Shown in pieces: positions 49,330 through 62,553 of a stretch of DNA of 64,000 nt. The position numbers and the translations under genes were made by a program. The notes beneath the pieces were generated by a model, which saw nothing but the letters and a program-made list of their open reading frames with translations, searched no databases and was not told the origin of the DNA. This DNA comes from Polytrichum commune (taxonomy: Eukaryota; Streptophyta; Polytrichopsida; Polytrichales; Polytrichaceae). The stretch's first letter is position 1. Each line of letters opens with the position of its first letter. Location: assembly GCA_950295325.1 (NCBI GenBank), contig OX485803.1, positions 51,351,554 to 51,415,553 of the forward strand. Reading direction: 5' to 3'.

Positions 49330-51440
49330 AGTCTAGTTACAAGTGACAGAAACCACGAACCGGGAACGAAGAGAGAAGCGTCTAAAGCGGACCGCGTCAG
49401 AACAGTAACAGCCTAGTACCCAGTTCCAAGTAAGCGTCTAATCACAAGTATCCAGAGAAACGTCTAGTAACCAGTGCCAAGTAACTAGTAACCAGTAATC
49501 GTCTTAGAGTATCAGAGAAACGTCTAGTCACATTAGCCTCACTGGAGGAATAGGTTTTATACTTACCTCTGCAAGCTATCCCAATCGGTATGGGATAACT
49601 GGGCGCCTGGCTTCTCTTCAGCAGCTTCTTCGCCCACTTCCAGCTTTCACCTCTTCTCTGCAATCCTTCAATCTTCTTCACTGTATCGTTGGGAATCGGC
49701 CAAGGAAAGATCATTCAGTGTGAGCATCACAACGTCTTCCTTCTTCTTCACAGAATTTCACAGGATCGCACTCGCTGACCACATCTGGGGAAAAGTCTTC
49801 CTGTGTAGACTCTGTCCGATTATGTTGAAGATGCCCCGACAAAATAAGACCTCCTACTCGGCAGGTTCAATCACTTCTCTCCTTTTATTATCTTCGAGAG
49901 TTCTACTTTGCTCAGAATTCAATTCACATTCTCATAGGGTCGCACCCGGAGTAAGCACCTAGTGTGTTTCCATCTCCGCATTAATGCAGGGATAATAACC
50001 ATTCAAGAATCCAGGAGCACCCGCCTCCGACTTGATAAAATTTTCACAGACAAATACTTTCCCTTCTGTACTCGGCTCCTGCGACTGAGGAAAGGAGGAT
50101 TCAGGTGATTTAGCCAAGATTGAATTTAGAGCCCTCCGTCCCAATATTATTATCAAAGCTCTGGTGTATCACGTTCACGAGAAGAATGTGAATCATGTTT
50201 CTCTATGACACTCCGTCGAGATACGGCATCAGAGAATTCTTTGGTGAAATTATCGATGCGACAGAAAATGTGTTTTAAAACTACTTCAATGAAGAAACAG
50301 TTTATAGAAGAATGTCAGAGCTTAGCTTGGTTACTCCAAGGTTCTCTCTCTTATATGCAATTAAACTCTGAGAAGGACTTAGACAGTTGACACTCGTACT
50401 CCTCTTGTAAGTTGAAAGATTCGTCTCTTCCAGTTTCTAATGCTCATAAAGTAGAACTCTTCACGAGTTCACTTCGCACACTCTTCTCACCAGTCAGTCA
50501 TCTTATGACTCTTTAGCTGTTTGAAAGGATTTGACTCAGTGTGGGTGAATCACGCACTTCCCTTGCACAAGAGTTTCACACTCAGGGAAGAAAATTAATA
50601 AGAAACCAGATTATCCCTTTCTCCCACGTATTGTAATGCACTGCTCAAATTTCAAGTATGTAATATTCTCAGACAAAGAAATTTAAGTGTGAGGGGAAAT
50701 ATGAGGGTCTGGATTGTAATCAGATAGACCTGTATCACAATAAACTTCTTGGACTTCCCGTCCGGACACTTCTAATTACCAAGAAATTACTCTTCGGTAG
50801 TTGAAACCTTAAGATACTGTCCAAGCAATTCTTCACTCAAACTGACTTTGACACCGACACAATTCTCACAATCTTTCACCCAGGAGTATCACACTCCCAA
50901 ATTGTTTTCAGATTAATTAACAAGACTCGCCACTTCCACACACACCATAATACACTTGACAAGAGATGGAAATTGGAAAGATAACTTGCTATGTTTCCAA
51001 ATAGTATTCACAAGAAAACACTGGGTTTCACACCCATGTATATCTGATAATTACAAGAGTTTGTCTTACAAAAGTTGAAAACATTCACTCTCTTCTCGAG
51101 AGGATATTCAGAAAATTGGATTCACTCCCCTTTTTTCTTCTTCCTTCCTCTATTTACCCTTCCTAAGAGTCACATCTGTTAAGAACTGGGATACCAAGAG
51201 TGCATCACTAATTGTCACATGTTCATTACATGACTTCTGATATCTTCTGTACTACGGGTAGCGAGGAAATTTCTATCTTACTTGCATGTTTCCCTTTCAA
51301 AGTAACTAATCGCCTAATTCCTCACTATCTCAACAGTCTTGAGTGAAATTTGTCTTTCGTCTACCCTTCAAGACTAGAAATTACACATTCTGCCCAAAAA
51401 TTGGTATCACACAAACCCTCTATGACAAGGAGGGTTATGG
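49330..51440 (-). other. Unassigned block with minus-strand reading frames
   Basis: Composition and word use differ from the flanks: less AT-rich and full of TTCTTC, CACTCTTC and GTCTAG(T/A). CGTCTAGT and CCAGT words repeat at 49430-49530. Minus-strand frames of 90 (49714-49442) and 65 codons (50156-49959) have no motif I recognise. The former is followed by a perfect splice-donor sequence, GCAGAG then GTAAGTAT, at about 49561-49575. A retroelement leader plus gag, or the 5' part of a host gene, would both fit. I cannot choose. Confidence 0.3.
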
Positions 51441-53063
51441 ATGAAAGCAAACAATAGATGTTCAATGCAAATTATTGTAAACTATATTTATTGCGGATAT
51501 TACTGTAAAATCTATATCACTACATTTATATATGATTAGCAATTATTTGGAATGAAAATAATGTTGGAGGTATCAAGAAATCATCCACACTCAAACTTCC
51601 ATACTCAACGGTAAAACTCACTTTCCTTAAACCCAAATCTTACCTTTTGACATTTTTAGGGTGATTCTTGATTGAACAGTAGTAAACCTCAATTTTTTCA
51701 ATTGTCTGATCACACTCCGTTATATTTTCGATTCCACATGTAGTGCCTTGTATATATTTAATAAGATAGTCATATATCCTCATATTCAAAGCAAATTGAA
51801 GTCCATGCCAATTATTGTTTAGTATTTTTGGAAATTTGAAAATCTCTCATTCACATGAATAATTTGATGTTCGATATTATACTCATATCACAAATAATAA
51901 ACTTTGAGAAGCACGCAACTAAAGACTAGAAATTTGCATGCCAACAAATGGCATGTTCACGTAAATTTTTGTCAACATACTGCATTTGTGGAAAATTCAA
52001 TTTTCCCTTCTAATTTGTAAATCGACTAGGTCTTAAGTACATCTTGACTTAAGCATAAGTTATGAACATATTGAAATTATTTACAAGCATTCTTATCAGT
52101 GGACTCTATGATATAAATGAGAAACACTTATTTCAAATATGAATTGCATCTTTTGTAGATACGTTTTAGTTGCATGCACACGGTGTTGTTTGTGAAATAC
52201 ACATCTAAAGTATTTATATGAACATATCGCTTCTCAAAAGTATGCATAATGAGGTTTTCCATCATATTCTTCTAGACAATTTCTATAAATAGTTTGTTAT
52301 GCATTCTCCAGATCTTGACAACACAAAATAATTATAAAATGCATTATATACTCTGGGCAAGGATTTTGTCCATATTAACTTAAGATTTTGTTATTTACAT
52401 GTAGCAACTTCGTACAAAAGTTGTGAATTTTGCTTCGCTTGTAAATTCCAAAGACCAATTATTTGACAACAAGAGGCTTATGATCTTGTCTCACATATTA
52501 AATACAAAATTCCAATACTATAAGACCATGACCTGCTTAGGTTTCCATATTTGTTCCAACATTCAATTTTTTTGGAAAATGAAGCAATTGTGGAATAAAA
52601 TGCAACTCAAAATTCTTGCCAAGTTGGATCATATGTGTTTTATGCATACTTGGGATATGCTTATAAGCATATGATAATAGTTTGCCAAATATAAATAAAC
52701 ATTGAATTCCAAATAAAAGCAAGAGAAAGAATATTCCACCCTTCCTCATTACAAACCCTAACCTCCAATTTCCGTAGTAAATGAAACCTTACATCAAAAT
52801 TGAACATAAAAGTGCATTATATCATTCATATCAATTTATTTAATTGTCAAATTATTGATTAATGATTCATAATCGTCTGATCCCCACATCCCACACACCA
52901 CACCTAAAAACAGCAAAGACCAATTATGTTCATTGGTAATGTGAGGGTCCATAGCTCTCCTTTATCCAAAAGAGGCCACCTCTGACATGAGGTATTAGGC
53001 CGTATCTCTCTACCACGCTCGTGAACTGGCCTTGGGTTTATATTTCAGTTTGCAACTCTAATC

Positions 53064-53104
<41 letters not shown>

Positions 53105-55529
53105 CATGTGATTCAATTCTTCTTTTGATAACATATTTATGAATCCAATAGGAAGAGTGTAGTCTCCTCATGTCATAACATCGTTAACTACATTGATATG
53201 TGCAATTGGTTGCCCCACACTACTTTATCAACATTATCCATTATCTTGAACATTTATTACCACAATAACAAAATGCATGATAATTTGTTTTATTTTTTAT
53301 TCGACTATGGTTGGTCCATGGATGAGTTAAGGATTTTATAAGCTTTTGTGATTTTGTTTTCACCCAAGGTAATTCATATGGCTCAAAATGCAGCCTATTC
53401 GTGAAGGCAACCTATCAATGTAGAGGACGTATGTTTCCAAAATACAACACGCATGGCAAAGATGGTGTTGACAAAAGAAGATGGAAGTTCTCTTATGGAA
53501 TAAAACATGAATATCTTGCCTTATCAACCCCCCCCTCCCAATCCTATGTTAAAAAAAACTTCAAAAATTCTTACACAATATTTGATGTTGGAATCAAAAT
53601 GCCTTCAATTCTTTGCCCTCCATAACAAAGACATGAAACTTAATAATGTTACGATGCTAACTTGGTTTTAGCTATTTGTCAAGTTTTGAAAAGGCCATCT
53701 ACAATGATAAGTGCAATTAGGTTGCCTTCGCAAATCGCAAATAAGTTACATTTTTACCCATGTAAATCAACTTGGGTCATAACCATATTACAAAAAGTAA
53801 ATAAAATTTATACATACATCTATGTACATCTGCATATACACATACGTATGTATATCCATATCCATATACATATACACACATGTGTGTATGTATATTTTGA
53901 TTCATCCATGTAACAACCACAATAAAGTACAATTATGTTATTTATGTATGTTCATGTTACAATCTACATTTAAAATAATGTGGAATGTCAATATATTAGC
54001 GTAGGCAAGCTAATTGCACATGTCAGTGTAGAACAATAACAAGTAATTCAAGAATGCACTTATGTGCCAGATGATAAGCTCAGGTCCTCGAGCCTTTTAG
54101 GAGTCATTCGAACTCAAAACATAATATAATAATTTGTCAGCTACGCATTACACATTGTCAAGCACATGTCAAAGTACCAAACACAACCTAGGGCAAAGCA
54201 ATCAATAATACTCATACCCATGAAATTATGGCCGCATCATTTCAAACATGCACACATCATCATAGGCACCTCACCTCGCTTCCCTCCCAAATCCTCCTTG
54301 TTGCTATTTGTGGACTTTTATTGCATGTGTTGTCATATGATACTAGAATAATAGACACTAAGGTATGTGGGTGTTATTTGGTTTTTTTTCTTTGTTTTTT
54401 ATTTTAAATTTATGTTATGCAACTTCTACCAATTGGATCTACACAACAAATTGGTGTAGCAATTTCAAAACTATAATGAAAACTAGATCTAAAATCATAT
54501 CTCCCCTTATGTAATTATATTTATCATAAGTGCATGTTTGTTGATTCCTTGACTGGATACATAGGTCCTCCCAATTGTGTTCATTATTGAGTGTAGAGCA
54601 ACTATAATATTTGAAGACGTAGTTCAATCTTTTTAAACATGTGTCTTTGTGGTTTGTTGTTTGATCCTTACCAAACCACATCATACCAATCGAATGTAGG
54701 GTTCATTTAAGAAAACAAGCCACTTAGAACCCATCTACCTTACTCCCACTAAGAATGGCAAGTCTATTTCAAGTCTGCCATTTGCAGTACTTATATATTA
54801 TGCAAAATCATGAGAGCTATATATTTATCATAAAAATGTAACTTTTGGTAATATGGATGGAGGACTGTGAGGAATACTACGTTTCTTTATATTTATATGA
54901 AAATTGCTACTAGTTTTGAAGTGGTAAAGCTTAGGGACCACAAAATCAATCTATAGGTTAAGCCATAATCACTCATCAAAACGCTAATTATTGGCTATGA
55001 CAATTATCAAAAATCTTATGAGGATTACCAGTCACAAGCCCCCACCACATAAACCTTAACTCCATTTGCATAAAAAGTATACATCTCATCCATGTCGGCA
55101 TTATATGTACCCTAATGAGCGGTTAAATAAACCCGGTCAACCATGGATGCCTCTTTCTTTCTTTTTTTCTTTTTTTTTGGCACAAATTAAAAAAATCAAT
55201 TGCAAGAATGGATCTTTCAATCTTAGAAGGAGAAATATTTTTATTTTTATTTCTTATGTTTGGGGTGTTGCCCATTGCAAGGATAAGCCAACTTTAGTTG
55301 CGTGGGTAACCTCACATCCAATTAGCTGGGAATGACCTAAGATAAGAAAGGCAATGCTCCAATCTATGCCATACATCACATGTTCGTCAGAAACAGACAT
55401 TAAGAACTCAGGAATGTCATTACCGTCTGTTCCAATTTGCAATTGTCATATCCAAATACAAATGCTTGTCACAATACTTAGCACCTTTGAACTTTGAATT
55501 TGCTTTAACTGTGATCAAAAGAGACTCAC
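51441..55529. other. Non-coding; CT and ATAC microsatellites
   Basis: No gene is seen. (TC)n lies at about 53065-53100, a TATATACACA-type repeat at 53825-53892, and a repeat related to 40.0-40.25 kb at 54530-54720. Confidence 0.35.
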
Positions 55530-55607
55530 GAATTCAAGGTTGTCACTGCTTGGAATCAATAGCTTCGCCTTCTCTATATCCCGCACCCCAGCTCGCACCT
55601 CAAAGCC
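55530..55607 (-). CDS. Isolated exon of an NAD(P)-binding (Ycf39/At2g34460-like) protein
   Basis: Minus-strand exon of 78 nt coding GFEVRAGVRDIEKAKLLIPS and six more residues. It is preceded by an acceptor (TTGGACAG) and followed by a donor (GTGAGTCT). The segment matches the second beta-strand and loop of plant atypical short-chain dehydrogenases of the Ycf39/Tic62/At2g34460 group (GFxVxAGVRDxxKAK). The glycine-rich GATGxTG motif, expected in the exon before, and the following exons were not found nearby. It is either a gene with very large introns or a stray exon carried by a transposon. Confidence 0.55.
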
Positions 55608-57430
55608 CTGTCCAAGCATCCGTGCAGAACTTTTAGGAAGTTGAGATACACAGAGAATTTTTACACCTTTACACGCATAGCTGATCTGAGCCCTAAGTGT
55701 TAGATATAACAAAGAGATTGAATTTGAGGAACACATACCTAGTTCAACCTCTCATCATGTGTCATAACTATGAAAGCAAATCCAGAACTAGCTGGCCATT
55801 GGTAAATTATGTGATGAGCAACCTCACAAAACACTGAACTCCAGCCTCCTTACATGTCCTGCAGGCTGAGGGTGGGAATATCTTCGAGTAATGGACAACA
55901 ACCAACAAAATCCACAAAGAGGGAGATGTCATGTTGTGTACATATAATCTAATGTAAGCAAATTTGAGGAATAGCAACTTAGATTGTCACCTTGTCTGAA
56001 GTGGGATTGTGTTCTTGATAACTCATTGCTAATGTGAAATTTGAGTGAAATGGCAGCTGCCACAAACTGTTCTCCAAGCACTTCACATGTGTGCGCGTAG
56101 AGTACCGAAGTTTGCAATCACGAATTAAGCGTACCTTGATTCAAGCTGCCATGATCTCCTTCAACAACTGAGCAACTATCCAGGTGAGTTTAGGGTGTAG
56201 AGTTTTGGGTTTTGAGTTTTAGGGTAAGCTGCACCGAACAATGAGATGATGAACGAACAGATGAACAATATGCACCGAACAGTGAGATGATGAACAATAC
56301 TTGAAGGGCACTATTTATCCAGCACTTCAAGTGACGGGAGCACTTAGACATGAGGATTATGTTTTGAAGGGTTGTTTTCCTTGAGGTATTTTTTGAAGTC
56401 CCAAAACCCATTTGAAGGGCACTGAAGACTTCAATTTTGAGCACTGGCGTGGGCAACAACCTGAATAAAAAATGGCATTCAAGTTTATTGGTAGAGACAC
56501 TTATCATTTGGTCAATGAACTTTGACCACATGTAAAATAGGCATATGAACTCCTCACAAATGGATGTTCTAAACATATATAATCTGTTACATTTTGACCC
56601 TCCTTGTCATCATATCAGCTACATTTCAAAAAATAAAAAATAAAAAATGAACTAGCTACCCCAACTTGGAAAGTTTAACTTTGTGATTATTGGATTTTCT
56701 CAAGTTTTGTTAAAACAAAGTAAAATTTTCTCTCCCAAATCTTCATAATGGAGTTGGTTCTCACGTACATATGGCTCACCATAAATTAAATTGGTGATAA
56801 TGGGTTGAATTTCCCTCAACATCATGGGTGGTATGAAAGTTTCAAGTACATTGAAATACACCATTTGACAATATACGGTTAAGGTGTCATCGTTGGCGTC
56901 CTCACAAGCTGTCACAACCTTTCATGAATTGTTGTCATCACAAGCCATCACAAACCAATGCGATCCTAATTTGTGAGGATCATGCATGCTATCAAAAAAA
57001 ATCCTAGACAATGGTCAAAGAATTTCATGAGGCACGAGAAGACAAAAGTTGTATGTATGCAACAACAATTTTTTTTTCTCTATTTTTAAATATTGGCAAT
57101 GCAACAATTTTTTTGATAAAAGTCAAAATAATTTCATGGATCCACTCAGAATTTTGCCAAATCCCCCCCCCCCCAAAAAAATACCCTTTGATTCATACTC
57201 AAATCCTTTAAAACATTTCTTCAAATTTGCCTTCCTAATAAAACATTTGATTGTTTGCAAGTACATAGCTATGTGGAGTATGCCCATAACAAGGTCACAA
57301 AGGTAGACTAGGATGTAATTGACTATACCATAGTATATTACCCATAAAAACATGTATCTTCGAAACCCACACGGCTTACCCAACGTCGTATTCATACAAC
57401 ACATAATGATTTTTACTCATGTGTCACGTT
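55608..57430. other. Non-coding or intronic sequence around the isolated exon
   Basis: No further exon is recognised on the minus strand. GCACCGAACARTGAGATGATGAAC is repeated at about 56231 and 56271. A C-tract lies at about 57164-57174. Confidence 0.3.
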
Positions 57431-57439
57431 CTCTAATTG

Positions 57440-57850
57440 CCAATATGGTACTATTCATTAGCATTAGTAACTTTTTAAAGTGACAATTTGTTACATTATG
57501 GATACATGAGATATTAGTTTTGTGCTTTAGTATTCAAGCATAAGATATTGTTGAGCTTTAATAATGCCAAGTGTCATTTGCGTATACTTTAGTCAACTTG
57601 TAGACCATTGTGTAACATAGGCATACACTTCATAACGCAATTGAACATACTCATGCCAAGATATTAGTAAGCGCTCTTGAATACCAAGTGTCATAAGGTG
57701 ACACTAATGGTCAAGTTGTCAATCATTAGTGTAACCTAGCATACGCATTAAAATAAAGTAAGTGACAATATTACGCATGTGACATTAAATACCATAAATA
57801 ATGTAGTGTCACCTATCTTGTGCTGAAACTTATGTATGGTTTATATTAAT
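57440..57850. repeat. Dispersed repeat, second copy of the 17.3-18.2 kb family
   Basis: Collinear with 17290-17714 and 18132-18190 (CCAAGTGTCATTTG, CACTAATGGTCAAGTTGT, AAGTAAGTGACA, TAAATACCATAAATAATGTAG) but without the inserted element found in that copy, so it serves as an empty-site reference. Confidence 0.55.
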
Positions 57851-58536
57851 TGCCAATACCCTTTTCAAGTAACACTAAGTTAATGTGGAGTTGGAGAATT
57901 GCATTGGTAAAACCATTGATATACAACCAATATGACTATAGAACCCTTCATATAATATGGTTGCATTTACAATTAGCATATGTGCACGTGGAGGTCACTT
58001 AGTGCATTTTAAAAACGACGTGCGGCATAATATAGGGAGGATTAAAATCATTTGACATAAAAATTATAAAAGAATTCCAAATAATGAAGGGTCCATTAAA
58101 AGTACATAAGCCCATTACAAGTAAAATAGATAGGTATAAAATATGGGCCATTCCCTTTTAGTAAAAATAATATAGGGGCTGAAAATAAGGATCTTAGGAT
58201 GTATGTTTAGTAGAATCAATTTCGTACGCATGCCTCACGAGGGATGGATGAAAAATTACTCATCATTCACCCAAAAATGGATGAAATTGGAAGCCTAACT
58301 CTATGCCCGACTTCTCTTGGTGGTTTTTCTCCCCTTCCCTTTTGAAACTCTTCAACCCGATTGTAGGGCGCCCGTTTGTGCACAACATTTGAGCCTCACC
58401 GTTGTGTTTAGGGTTTAGGATTGCTTGTCGTCATCCTCTTCTCCAATCTTGTGTAGAGTTTTTAAGCCAAGCTGCGTGATATGATGCGGAAACCTTGAAG
58501 AGCAGGTCTGAAACGATCCACAAAGATTAGTGATCA
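57851..58536. other. Non-coding; possible 5' region of the 58.5-kb reading frame
   Basis: From about 58360 the sequence becomes less AT-rich. TTGCTTGTCGTCATCCTCTT with CTCCAATCTTGTG at 58422-58456 recurs in similar form at 58632-58664, a small direct duplication. No promoter is identified. Confidence 0.3.
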
Positions 58537-59163
58537 TTGAGTGTTGTGGTTATTCTGATTGTTAGTCAGTTTCTGCTCCTGAGCTTTGTAGGAACTAAGC
58601 ATAGCGCAGGCAGAGAGTACCAATATCACGTTGCTTGTTGTCCTCCTATTCTCCAATCTTGTGGATCAAGTTTGTTATCTATAGGATCTGATTGTGGGGT
58701 GCATTTTGTCCAACGGAGCACAACAATGCTATTGTCAACTGTAAAATCCGCTGCCAAACGAAAAAGGGGACGTTCAATGACTGATGTTAAAGCTGGAAAT
58801 GCTACTAACATATTGAACGGAGTAGATTCCAGTTCATGGTGGGTGGGTAAGGTGCAGGCTATGCGGCGGCGCAATGGGAAACAATTTGGAGTACTTAGGC
58901 AAGTGGTTGACCTCCTTGCTCGAACGGAGGAATCAGGGAGGAGAAATCCTAATAATCCCCACATCGAAGTAATGTTGCAATATTATAGAAAATATCCAGG
59001 CCGTAACAAATTTAAGTATGATCACACGGATAGCAAATGGATTGATGTAGATTGCATTATATCTACGGTAACCATGAGCTACAATTCTACAAATGAGGTG
59101 TACACTCTTGATAGGAATGATTTAGAGCAACTGTCCAAGTTTGTGACAGAACGAACTATATAA
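58537..59163 (+). CDS. Unrecognised open reading frame, about 145-208 codons
   Basis: I do not recognise the family. The likeliest start is the ATG at 58726-58728 rather than 58537, since the upstream part duplicates nearby non-coding sequence. The protein opens with a basic, nuclear-signal-like stretch (SAAKRKRGRSMTD). It then has WWVGKVQAMRRRNGKQFGVL, VVDLLARTEE, NPHIEVMLQYYRKYPGRN and a well-formed C-terminal part, FKYDHTDSKWIDVDCIISTV, ending YTLDRNDLEQLSKFV. Alternating aromatic/hydrophobic strands and balanced codon use suggest real or recently real coding sequence. A chromatin-reader-like beta domain or a transposon-encoded accessory protein are guesses. It may be the last exon of a longer gene. 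Confidence 0.5.
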   Translation: MSVVVILIVSQFLLLSFVGTKHSAGREYQYHVACCPPILQSCGSSLLSIGSDCGVHFVQRSTTMLLSTVKSAAKRKRGRSMTDVKAGNATNILNGVDSSSWWVGKVQAMRRRNGKQFGVLRQVVDLLARTEESGRRNPNNPHIEVMLQYYRKYPGRNKFKYDHTDSKWIDVDCIISTVTMSYNSTNEVYTLDRNDLEQLSKFVTERTI

Positions 59164-62100
59164 GATTCATGACCAAGCTTAAAGTGTTTCACACTATATG
59201 GTTTTGGTCTTCACTAGCATGTAAAGTAATTTTGAATAAAGGATTTTTATGGAGCGGGTGTTGTGTTTGTAAACACACACTCAATCATGTTGTGTTCCAT
59301 CCTAAGTCTTCTTTTTGTATTTTCACTTTAAGTTTTTGTACTTGGTTTTTGCAATGGTACGTAATTTTTATATTTTTTTGTTGCCATGCTTTTCCCATCA
59401 CTTTTGCATTGCATACATTCTTAAATTCAGTTTTTTAATTAAAAGGAATATAGACTACAAAAAATTTCAATGACATGGGCATTATAAGTAATGGTAGGGT
59501 ACAAAAAAATAGGCCATTTTAGAATATTCTATAATTATAGGGAGCTTTTAATTCGTGCCTTGGAGGTAAATAGCCCCTAAACAAATACCCCTCCGCCGCA
59601 CGTGGTACACAAAAATCCTACTGAGTGACCTCCCCGTGCATATGTGACAGTAGTTGAATCCTTTGAGAAAGTTTGTTGTTCACATTAATAACATAAATAT
59701 TGTTCAGTCTCAAGTGAATCAATCTAGACTAATTTGGAGTCCCTATTGCAACAATGCCAATTTTGTAGTCAATCTCGCTTTAAAAATGCAAGTTGTAACA
59801 TAATTGATTGCATTTTCACCTTGAGTAATTGTAATGGCATGGTCCAATTGGTTCAAATCAAGTAACTTTGACAAAGTTGTTTGAATGTGTTGTTCTCTTA
59901 TATTGACTTCATAATGTAAAAATATATATTTGGTTGGTTCTTGTTGTTTGGATGTAGGTCTATAAATTGCGTTTTACAATATTCACTTGTATGATGAATC
60001 CAATGCATGTCTTTAAAAACTATCTTTTAGGTAAATTTGGACTTATTCATGAGTATTGGGAAAAATGAAAATCTACATGTGCACTTCTATCAGTGGACCC
60101 TATGATAGAAAATGAGTTACGACATCAACTATTCCTATACATGGATTGCTGCTCTTTGTTGTGGCACATGTTAGTTGAATGCACATTATGTTATTTGTTA
60201 GAATGAATATTTGATCATATTGCTTCTCAATGTATGCATAATTGAATATTCATCATATTCTTCAAGTTTATGCCTTCAAATAATTTGTTGTGCTATGTGC
60301 ATGTCCCAATTGTGCACAAGTAAATATAAATAAGTAAATAAATAAAAGAAGAAAACTCATATGCATCATTAATTTTGGACAAGTCTTTTGTCCATATTTA
60401 CTTCAATCTTGGTTCAAACAACATTGCATTGTAACAATGAAACCTATTTTTTTATTGGGATATAAGGCTAGAATCATTGTAGAGAGAAAGACCCCTTTGG
60501 GGATAAAGGGACCTATGAAGGCTTATGAGTGATACATGGGTCATACATCAAGATAATGATATTTAAATATACTCTCAATAAACGTGATGCACATTAAAAT
60601 TAATTTTCAATCTTGGTATAAGGATATACATAATATATGGAACAGGTGGGGGGGGGGTTGTGGGGGGTTTCATTAAGGGGTCCAACTCACTGTAGTGCAC
60701 ATTTATGATACGTTTTGATGTGAGAATGATACATGTTCCATGAAATAGTGATGGGAGCTTGTAAGGGAGCAACAATTTTGTATTATGTAACAAAATTGAA
60801 ATAACCACTTCAATCAAAGACCACACCATTCAATACTTATCCTTGGAATCACGCATTGCTAAAAATGTCTACCAACTATATCATTTGTTATCCATATGTA
60901 ACTTAAATAAATAGCATGCACATCAAAGAACATGATATAACTTACTTGGTAAAAAATGATACTCTTCGTGACAACTATAGCAACGTGTAATTTCAATGGT
61001 AAACTATAGGAATACATATGAATGGTGTAGTTAACAAATTATGTCCATTATCGATGTGAGTCAATGGTTCAAATTTTCGTACATATTTTGCAAATTTGTG
61101 AATGAAAATAAATTTCAATCATTCAAGATTTGCAGAGTTGTAATTGTTCAAATGAAAATATGAGATGATATAATCGTTAAATGTGAAAGGGTGTAATGCT
61201 TCAAGTGAATATATGAGAGGATATGACTAGTCAAGTAGGGATATGAAGGGGTGTGTTTATTCAATATGCGTATGTGTGATCATTCAATATTGAGATATAA
61301 TCTAGATGACTCTTAATAAGCTCATTCATTATGTTAATGGACATTATGGCACTCCTAAAATGTAAATCAATGTTTCAAAATATGATTTGGATTAGAAGAT
61401 CTATCATTTGTATTTTATATACTATGATCAATGCAAATTGGTGTGTTCATTTACACCAATTTGTATTGAGGCTCCATTCTTTTTTGCATTCATATCAACT
61501 AGTAACACTTGGGCTTGGGCTTTGTGGAGTCTAGGTGAACTCGTTCATCGTAAACTTTAGTACAAACAAACCCTATGTAATACTCGTTTGGAAGCCCATT
61601 GTTTTAAGAATGATAGTTTCCAAGCAATAAAACATGTATTCGCTTTATTGGTTCCTTCAATGGTTAAGTTTAGGCCTAGACACCACTGAATTACCTTATC
61701 TATCCATGTAAAAAAATCTCCCACCCCCACCCCCACCCCCTTTAATATTTACAGGTATTTTATTTCAAGTCTTTCTTATTGCAATATATAAGATCTCCGA
61801 AGCCAATTCTGATCATACCAAAAAAAAAAAAAAAAAAAAAAAACCTCCAATCCACACATTATTGAACCCAAAATGTCTTTGTTGGACGAATAAAAAACAC
61901 TTTGCTCTTATGCACTAATTCCCAAACGATAATAAGGCTTGACCCATGTATATTCACAGTCAAGTCATATTCACTGCAGTAATTCAAGGTCTCTAAAGCC
62001 AATTCCAATGCCAAAACATCTTAAAAACACCGACTGTTTTATTTTTAAAATAAATAAATAAATTGAACGAATGAGAGATACGCTCATATGCAATGATTCC

Positions 62101-62553
62101 CGAACAACAACAACAACAACAACAACGTTCAATCACCGTTCCTTGAGTGTTAAGAGAGGGATTTGGTTTCCCATGACCTACCACAAAGGGTGCAGTAAAA
62201 CCATGACCCCTACATGGTTGTTGCTTATCTATGTTAATTCAATCTCAATGGACTAATTTGGGGTCTTTGATATGAATTCACTGGAGAAAACTAACGATCC
62301 TAGCTGTACATAGCAACCAACATTTTCAGTCACCCCATTGAGGTTGGGGATGTCTTTAAATATTTGTCTCCACAATTAGGTAAATAAAAAGACCTCATTA
62401 ACGTAGGAGGATTGGTATGAACCGGTCCTCAACCCGGAGGGGTACTTGTTTTTACTACAACTCCAACCTCGACAAATGGCTGGATTTTCATAGTGCCATG
62501 AACCCCAAGACTTCTCGGTTGGGGCGAAATAACCCGTACACTAGTTCCTTGAA
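59164..62553. other. Non-coding; poly-A, G-tract and AAC microsatellite
   Basis: The first few hundred bases may be the 3' UTR of the frame before it. No other gene is seen. A G-run lies at about 60647-60656, a CCCCCA repeat at 61723-61740, poly-A at about 61821-61843, and (AAC)n at about 62105-62126. Confidence 0.35.
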
